NCBI GenBank assembly: GCA_041569895.1
Contig: JBFFXF010000009.1
Location: 1 to 50,475 of the forward strand
Length of the DNA: 50,475 bases
Origin: JBFFXF01 sp041569895
GTDB taxonomy: Bacteria; Planctomycetota; UBA8108; JACQVS01
Direction of reading: 5' to 3'
Under the pieces are notes generated by a model, which made no database searches, was not told the origin of the DNA, and was given only the letters and a program-made list of their open reading frames with translations. Shown here one piece after another: positions 40,401 to 49,400 of the stretch. Every line of letters begins with the position of its first letter. Position 1 is the first letter of the stretch. The position numbers and the translations under genes were made by a program.

Positions 40401-43400
40401 TTGAGCAGACCGGCGCTCTGCCGTTCGCCATCGAGGTGAAGCCGCCGATCCAGGGGCAGTTCCACCCGCTCACCGACAACGACGTGGTGCGCGGCGGCGA
40501 GGGCGAGGACCGTCTCGCCGGCAACCGCGACCTCGATCGTCTCTTCGGGGAGAGCGGCGACGACGCCTTCATCGGCGAGAACGTCGAGGTCCGCGACCTC
40601 GACGACGACGAGACCGTGCGACCGCCGGACGCCGCCGAGCGACTGGTGAGCAACCCCGCGAAGGAGATCGACCCGATCGTCGAGATCGCCGATGTCGAGC
40701 TGCGGAGAGTGCTCGCCGCGGCGCTCGAGGTGCCCCTGCTCGACCCGGAGGGCACGGCGAGGTTCGCGATCCCCGTGCGCGCCACCGATCTCGCCATGCT
40801 GACGCACCTCGACGCCGTCGGTCGCGGCATCGGGTCACTCGACGGGCTCGAGTTCGCCAGCAACCTCGTCTCGCTCGATCTCGCCGACAACGACATCCGG
40901 GACATCTCGATGATCGATCCGGCGAAGACCGAGCTCGGCGACGAGGTCGGCCTCGCGCTCCTGCGTCACCTGAGGCTCGATCGCAACCCGCTCCTCGACC
41001 TCGGCGAGATCGAGACCATCGTCGAGATCCGCGTCCTCAGCGTCGCCGACACTCACGAGAGCGCGTCGCCGGGACTGGTGGCCGAGTACTTCCGGCCGGG
41101 GCTCGGCGAGACCATCGACGACTTCCCCGACTTCGCGCTGCTCGACAGGGTCACCGTCAAGGTGACGCCGGTGATCGACCTCCTCGAGGGGACCATCAAC
41201 CTCGGCAACGTCTCGATACCGATCTTCGACGGCGTGCCCTTCCTGGGCTCGAACTTCGCCGGGCGGTACACCGGACAGGTCTTCATCGACGTCCCCGGTC
41301 GCGTCGAGTTCTTCCTCGAGAGCGACGACGCCGCGCGACTCTTCATCGACGGCGAGCTGGTGCTCACCAACTCCGGCGCCGAGACCTCGGCGCAGGTGGT
41401 CCTCGACGCCGGGTATCACGACGTGCGCATCGAGTTCTTCCACACCACCGGGACGGCGGCGCTGAAGCTCAGCTACCAGCTCCTGATCGGCAGCAAGAGG
41501 GTGGTCCCGTCGGAGTTCCTCAGCACCGCCGCGGTGACCGACGTCGGGGCGCTCGGCGAGCTCGACAACCTGCTCTACCTCGATCTCTCCAACGGCTCGG
41601 TCCGCGACGTCGACGGACTCGGGCGGCTGAAGTCGATCGAGGTCCTCGATCTCTCCGACAACGACGTCCGCGACATCGCCGGCCTCGCCGGGGCGTTCCT
41701 CATCGACGACGGCGACTGGCTCGGCGGCTACAGCGAGTCCGGCGAGGTCTGGTCGCGGAACATCGAACCCTTCACCGGCGCGTTCCGGGGCGACTACCGC
41801 CACGAGGTCGACGACGACGGCGCCGCCACGGCGCAGTGGCTCTTCGAGGGCCTGTCGAGGGGCGAGTACGAGGTCTTCACGACCTGGCACGCGCACACGC
41901 GTCAGGCGAGCGACGCGATCTACACCATCACCGCGGGTGGTGACGCCGACCCGATCGAGGTCAATCAGCGCTTCGACCCCGAGGGCCTGCCGGTCGGTCT
42001 CGAGCTCGGCGGCGTCTCGTTCCAGAAGCTCGGCGTCTTCAACGTCGACGACGGACAGCTCACCGTGGAGCTGACCGACGCCGGCGACGGCACGGTGATC
42101 GCGGACGCAGTGATCATCAGGTCGGTCCAGCCGCGTGTGACGACGCTCCAGCGCCTCGATCTGCGCGGCAACCCGCTCTCGAACGACGCGCGCGAGCTGG
42201 CGCTGCCGGTGATCGTCGACCGCGTCGACGACGTGCTCGGATTCGAGCTCGAGCTCGATCCGGACCTCGCGCCGGTGTGGACCGGGAGCATCATTCCGCA
42301 GACGCCGAGCTCGGTCGGCCCCAACGGTGCGCTGCTGACCGTCCAGAACTTCCTCGGCAGGCTGAACGATCCCGACAGCGACTGGCTCGCCGTCGGCGCC
42401 GGCGACTCGGCCGAGGTCCTCGGGTTCCAGGGCCCGACGGCGGCCGATCCCGGCGCGTTCATGGATGTCCTCGCCAGGGCGAAGCAGCCCGGCGACACCG
42501 GAAACTTCTTCCTGACGAGCGGCGCCTACGCCCCCAATGGCGACCTCTACGTCGTCGACGCCGACAACGCGGTGATCTACCGGTTCAACGGCGCGAGCGG
42601 CGATCTCCTCGCGACCAGCGCGCCGGACTTCCCGCTCTTCCCGCGCGAGGTGGCGGTGCACCCGACGAACGGCAGGGTCTACGTCGCCGGCCTCAACGCC
42701 CGCCTCGTCGAGTACGACGGCGACGACCTCTCCGTGCTCAACAGCTCGTTCGCGACGCTGCCGTCCGGCGTCTTCGGGTACTCGGTGACCTTCGGGCCGG
42801 ACAACGACGGGACGGGTTTCGACATCTTCTTGTCGTGGTACGACTTCGTCGGCACCGGATTCGGGGGCGGCATCCAGCGCTACAACGCGTCGACCGGCGC
42901 GCTCGAGGCCGACATCGTGACGCTCGCCAACCCGAACCTCACGGCGCCGGTCGACATCGCCTTCGACGCCGCGGGCAACCTCCTCGTGGTCGACATGTCG
43001 GCCCAGCGCCAGACGTATCGCGTCGTCAAGTTCTCCGCCGCGGGCGCCTTCCTCGGGCAGGTGATCGCGTCGCGGTCGATGCTGGCCAGCGATCCGACGC
43101 GGCTGCCGAGCATCGCCGACGGGCGCGACGGACTCATCTATCTCAGTGACCCCGACGCGAGCGACGTCAAGCGTTTCAACGCGACGACGGGCGCGCTCGT
43201 CGACACGTACGTCGGCGCCGGGGAGGGCGGCCTCACCTGGCCGAGCTTCATCGCGTTCGCGGGCCGGGAGGCGCTTCCGGATCCGGTCAACCACTCCGAC
43301 TTCGTCTTCCAGGTGGTCGGCCGGTCCGACAGCCTGATCGGCGCGGTGTTCGGCGACACGCTCGCGGTGCTCGCGGAGACCGGCCTCAACGGTCTGGTCG

Positions 43401-46400
43401 ACGTGACGGTGATCGCCCAGGACGGACCGAGCCGGCGACACGACTTCCGCGGGCGCTCGGCCGAGCTCACGTTCAACTATCACGTCACCGGCGCCGCGAT
43501 CTACGGCACGAAGTTCGAGGACCTCGATCAGGACGGCTTCCGCGACGCCGGCGAGCCGGGACTCGAGAACTGGAAGATCTACATCGACCAGAACCGCAAC
43601 CGCCGGCACGACGCCGGAGAGCCCTTCGCCCTGACCGACGCCAACGGCGACTACGTCATCCACGGCCTCGGCAGCGGCAACGTCGAGATCCTCGAGGAGA
43701 ATCAGGGCGCGTGGATCCAGACAAGCCGACTGCCGCTGCCGATCTACGCGCTGCCCGGCGACGGCTCCGACGAGATCGTCGAGCTCGTTCCGGGCACGTT
43801 CGAGGAGATCCGGCGGCTGCCCGCGCCGGAGCCGATCGTGCCCGAGAACCTCTACGGCCTGGCGTTCGACGGCACCGACCTCTGGTTCTTCTCCGACAAT
43901 CCGACCGATCGCGCTCCGGGGACGCTCTACCGGCTGAGCACGGCGAACGGCAGCGTGCTCGCGCAGATCGACCTTCCGGCGCCGGGCCTGACCGAGTTCG
44001 GCGGCCTCGCGGTGCTGCGCAACGAGATCTACCTGCTCGATACGGCCGAGCGGCAGGTCCTCGTCTTCGACGCCCGCGGCGGGGCGTTCACGCGGTCGTT
44101 CGTCCTCGATCTCGATCCCACGTCGCGGCCGTCCGGCCTCGCCGGCGTGACGCAGCCGACGCCACGGGTGGCGACGACCTTCCAGCACACCAGCGGACGA
44201 CTCGGCCTCCTCGAGGTCGAACCGACCTTCGGCGGCTTCGTCAACACCACGCTGATCGACAGGCCCGCCAAGACGACGATCGTTCGCGGTCTGGCGGTCC
44301 ACAACGGCCACGTCTTCATCGCCGGAGAGGACCTGGACGTCGGGGCGGCGTTCGTCGACGTTCTCGACGAGAACCGCGAGCTCATCAACTCGTTCAAGCC
44401 CGAAACGCCGTGGCCGGCGCTCGGCGGCGACGACGCCGGCGCGTTCTTCCTGAACGCCGGCGAGATCAGGCGGAACATCCGCTTCGGCAACTTCCAGGGC
44501 ATCAGCGCCGGCGCCAACCAGAGGGTCGCCGAGGGCACCCCGGTGACCGTGTCGCTGACGTCGACCGTGGTGGCGAGCAGCATCGGCTGGACGGTGGCCG
44601 GCGGGCCGGTCCGCGACGTCGGTCCGACCGACGGCGCCACCTTCGAGTTCACGCCGGCGAGGCAGGGCAAGTTCGTCGTCACGGTGAGCGTCGTCGAGGC
44701 CGGGACCGGCGAGGTGTTCACCGATTCGATGGTGGTGTTCGCGGCGGACGTCGCGCCGACGATCGAGGCCGGGTCCGACGCGTCGGTGGTCGAGGCCGTG
44801 CCCTTCGCGCGTGCGCTCTCGATCACCGATCCGGGCGACGACACGTGGAACGTCAGAATCGACTACGGCGACGGCACCATCGAGACCCTGACCGGGCTGA
44901 CGACGCGCGATTTCGCGCTCGCCCACACGTGGGCCAATCCGGGCGTCTTCACGGTCAGGGTGCGTGTCAGCAACACCGAGGGCCTCTCGAACGACTCCTT
45001 CAACGTCACGGTGACGCCGGCGGCGCCGGTGGTGACCCTCGGCGGTGGCGGCACGGTCGACGAGGGGACGGCGGCGGAGGTGACGGTGGCCATCGCCGAT
45101 CCGACCGACTCGCTCGCCGCGACCCTCGAGGTCTGGTCGTTCGTCGTCGACTGGGGCGACGGGACCGTCGAGTCCTTCCCGGTCAACGTCACCGGACCCG
45201 GCGCGGCCGATGCGACGCTCTCGCACCTCTACGGCGACGACGGCGCCTTCACGGTCACGGTGTCGGTCACCGACGACGACGGTGACCTCGGCACCGACAC
45301 GCTCGGCGTCACCGTCAACAACGTCGCCCCGGTGATCGAGGCGCTCGAGGGCCCGGCGGACGCCTCGGAGGGCGAGGTGCTTCTCTTCTCCGTCGAGGCG
45401 TCCGACGCCGCCGACGACGCGCTGACGTTCACTTGGGACTTCGGCGACGGCAGCGACCCGGTGGTCGGACCGTCGGCCGTCAAGCACGTCTATGCCGACG
45501 ACGGCGCCTACACCGTCTCGGTCACGGTCGAGGACGACGACGGCGACTCGACCGCCGATTCGCTCCTGGTCACCGTCGCCAACGCCGCGCCGGTGGTCAG
45601 CCCGATCGCCAACCGCACCATCACCGAGGGCCTGCCGATCGACATCGGCATCGGCTTCACGGACCCGGGGCTGGCGCCCGACACGTTCACGTTCACGATC
45701 GACTGGGGCGACGGCACCGCCGTCGACTCGGGAGCCGCGATGGTCGACTCTATCGGCGGCGGCGGCTCGCCGACGAACGGCTCCTTCGCCGCCAGTCACA
45801 TCTACGCCGACGACGGCGTGTACACCGTGACCGTCACGGTCACCGACGACGACGGCGACTCCGGCCAGCGGGTCTTCAACGTGACGACGCGGAACGCCGC
45901 GCCGGTGGTGACGCCACGACTGGCGCCGGCGCCGATCCCGGAGGGCTCGACCTTCGACTTCATCGACCTGGTGACCTTCACGGACCGCGGATTCGGCACC
46001 GAGACGTTCACCTACACGATCGACTGGGGCGACGGCACCTCGAGCTCGGGCGATGCGACGGTCGACGCGGACGGCAGCGCGGGAGTGCTCACCCTCGGCT
46101 CGATCGACGCCAGCCACCGGTGGGCCGACGACCGCGTCTACAGGGTGCGGGTCACCATCACCGACGACGACGGCGGCAGCGGCTCCGCGACACTCGACGT
46201 CACCGTCGCCAACGTCGCGCCCACCGTGGTCGTCGATCAGAACGCCGTGACCATCGCCAGGGGCGGGCTGCTGACGCTCGGCGGGTCGTTCACCGATCCC
46301 GGTTCGGACCGCTTCCGGGTGCGCGTCGACTACTTCGGCACCATGAGCTTCACCCGGGCGTTCCGCGACGGGAACACCTTCAGGCTGTCGAACGTTTACA

Positions 46401-49400
46401 AGACGGCCGGGACGTTCTCGTTGACCGTGAAGGTCATCGACGACGAGGGTGGCGAGGGCACGCAGACGGTGACCGTGACCGTGGAGTCCGGTCCCCCGGC
46501 GCCGCAACCGCCCGCGGTGGCGAATCCGATCGCGCCGCTCGTCGTCGACGAGGACGCCGATCCGGTCATCGGCCACGCCGACCTCAATGTCGTCTTCGAG
46601 GATCCCGACACCGCCGACGCGCAGCTCGTCTTCAGCATCGTCGGGAACACCGCGGCCGATGTCGTCAACGCGACGCTGAATCCGGATGACACCGTCGACC
46701 TCGCGTTCGCGCCGGATCGGTTCGGCACGGCGGACATCACCGTGCGGGCCACCGATCCGCAGGGCAACTTCGCGGATCACTCGTTCAGCGTCGGGGTCAC
46801 CGCGGTGAACGACCCGCCACTCGTGGCGAACCCGATCGCGGACCTCGTGCTCGACGTCGACGAGCCGGCGAGGGCGAATCACGCCAACGTCAACTTCGTC
46901 TTCGACGACGTCGACGACGCGGACTCGACGCTCGTCTTCGCCGTCGTCGGCAACACTGCCAGCGATCTGGTCAGCGTCACCATTCAGCCGACCGGCGCGG
47001 TCGACGTCGCCCTGCTCGCGTTTGCGTCCGGCGTCGCGGACATCACCATCCGCGCCACCGATCCCGACGGCGAGTTCGCCGAGGACACGTTCACGGTGAC
47101 GGCAGACTTCGGCCCGCTGCAGGCGAACGCGGTGGTGGCGACGCCGAGCGGATTCGACGTGGAGTTCAACCAGTTCATCGATCAGGACGTCCTCAACCTC
47201 TACGACGCCGGCGGCGAGCTCGGTCCGGCCGACTTCGTCGTCGAGCTGATCGAGGCCGGAGGTGGCGCCGGCGAGGGCGGTGGCGCGGGAGGCCCAGCGC
47301 CGGTCGCCGGCAGCCTCGTCTTCGGCGCTGACGCGAGTCGCATCCGCTTCCTGGCCACCGGCGGCGCGCTGCGGGCCGGCACGTACAGGGTGACGCTGCG
47401 GAGCGCCGACAACGGCTTCCGCGGACTCGGCGGCGGACTGCTCGACGGCGACGCCGACGGCCAGCCGGGCGGCGACCTGGTGACGACGGTCGTCGTCGCG
47501 CCGACCGCCGCGGTGATCAGCGTGCCCGACTTCGCGCGCGGTCCCGGCCAGGAGGTCAACGTGCCGTCGACCGGCAGCGGCATCCCGATCCGCCTGGAGG
47601 GCGGCGCCGGCATCGAGGCGCTCGACATCGTCCTCGTGTACGACTCGCGGCTGCTCCTCGTCACCGACGTGCTGCCCGCCGCGGACCTGCCCGCCGGCAC
47701 CGAGGTCTCGGCGGACGCCTCGATCGCGGGCGTCGTCGCCATCGGAATCGTCTTCCAGACGCCGCTCGCGGCCGACTCGCTCGATCTCGTGGCGCTCTCC
47801 GCGCTCGTGCCCGAGGACGCGACGTATCGCGAGAAGCACATCCTCGACATCGCGGCGCTCGCCGACGAGGGCGCCACGGCGCTGACCGCGGACGACGGCC
47901 TGCACCTGGTGGCGTACCTCGGCGACACCACCGGCAACGCCGGCTTCAGCGCGCTCGATGCGCAGCGCGACCAGCGCATCGCGGTCGAGCTCGACACCGG
48001 CCTGCGTGCGTTCCCGGTGATCGACCCGGTGATTGTCGGCGAGATCACGTCAAACGGGGTGATCTCCTCGCTCGACGCCACGCGCATCCTGCAGGAGCGC
48101 GTCGGGCTCGATCGGCCGGAGATCCCGGACATCCCGGGGATCCTCGATCCGACCTTCGTCTTCGGCCGCGATCCCCTGGTCAACATGCCGCGTGACCTGA
48201 TGGCGGCGCCCGGCGATACCGTGATCGTGCCCGTCTTCGTCGACGACGCCGACGGGCTCGAGGCGGCGGACATCGACCTGCGATACGACACGGACGCGCT
48301 CGAGCTCGTGGAGGTTCGCCTCGGAACGCTGACGGCGTCGAGCCCGCTCTTCGTGTTCAACGACACGGTGCCCGGCGAGATCCGGGCGGGAATCAGCGTC
48401 ATACCGGCGCTCGGTCCCGGCGGCGGCAGTCTCATGGAGATCGAGTTCCGGGTCCGCGACGACGCCCCGGCCGGCGACGTCGCCATCGACCTCGTCAGCG
48501 TGTCGCTCAACGAGGGCGGCCTGGTGCTGACGCCGGAGCCGCAACCGGGCGAGGATCCCACCGACGGTCGCATCGCGGTGGTCCGGCCGGTCGACAACCT
48601 CGACCCGATCGCCGCCGTCGACGCGGCGCGCCTCGACCGCGGCGACTCGCTCGCCATCGACGTCCTCGGCAACGACAGCGACGCCGACGGCGACCCGCTC
48701 GTCGTCACGGCCGTCCACGGCGCGCGAAACGGCATGGTGGCGATCAACGACGACGGCACCCTGACGTACACGCGGCGTGACGGGTTCAACGGCAGCGACT
48801 CCTTCACCTACGACCTGTCCGACGGACGCGGCGGGACGGCGACGGGCACCGTGAAGGTGATCGTCGCGTCCGACATCAAGCTCGGCGACGAGGTCGTCCT
48901 CGGCGACAACGTCACCATCGGCGCCAGGTCGAGCGTGCTCGGGCTCGTCACCGTCGGCGACGGGGCGGTGATCGGCGAGAAGGCGAAGGTCCTCGGCGGC
49001 GACGCCACCGGTGCCGGCACGGTCATCGGCGCGGGCGCCACGGTGGGCGATCGCGCCAGCGTGATCGGAAACGTGGACGTCGCCGACGGCGCCGCCATCG
49101 GCGAGAAGGTCAAGGTCGTCGCCAAGATCGGCACGGTCTCGATCGGCGAGCGATCGGTGATCGGCGAGCGCGTCAAGATCGTCGCACGGGGACAGGTCAC
49201 GATCGGCGCCGACGTCCGGCTCGGCGAGCGCGCCGTCGTCGTGTCGACCGGCGAGGTCGTTCTCGAGGATGGCGTGGCGCTCTCCGAGCGGGTGAAGATC
49301 GTCGGCAAGGGCCGCGTCGAGGTCGGCGCCGGCGCGCAGATCGGCGAGCGTGCGGTGGTGATCGCCACCGGCGAGGTGGTCGTCGAGGAGGGCGCCTTCC

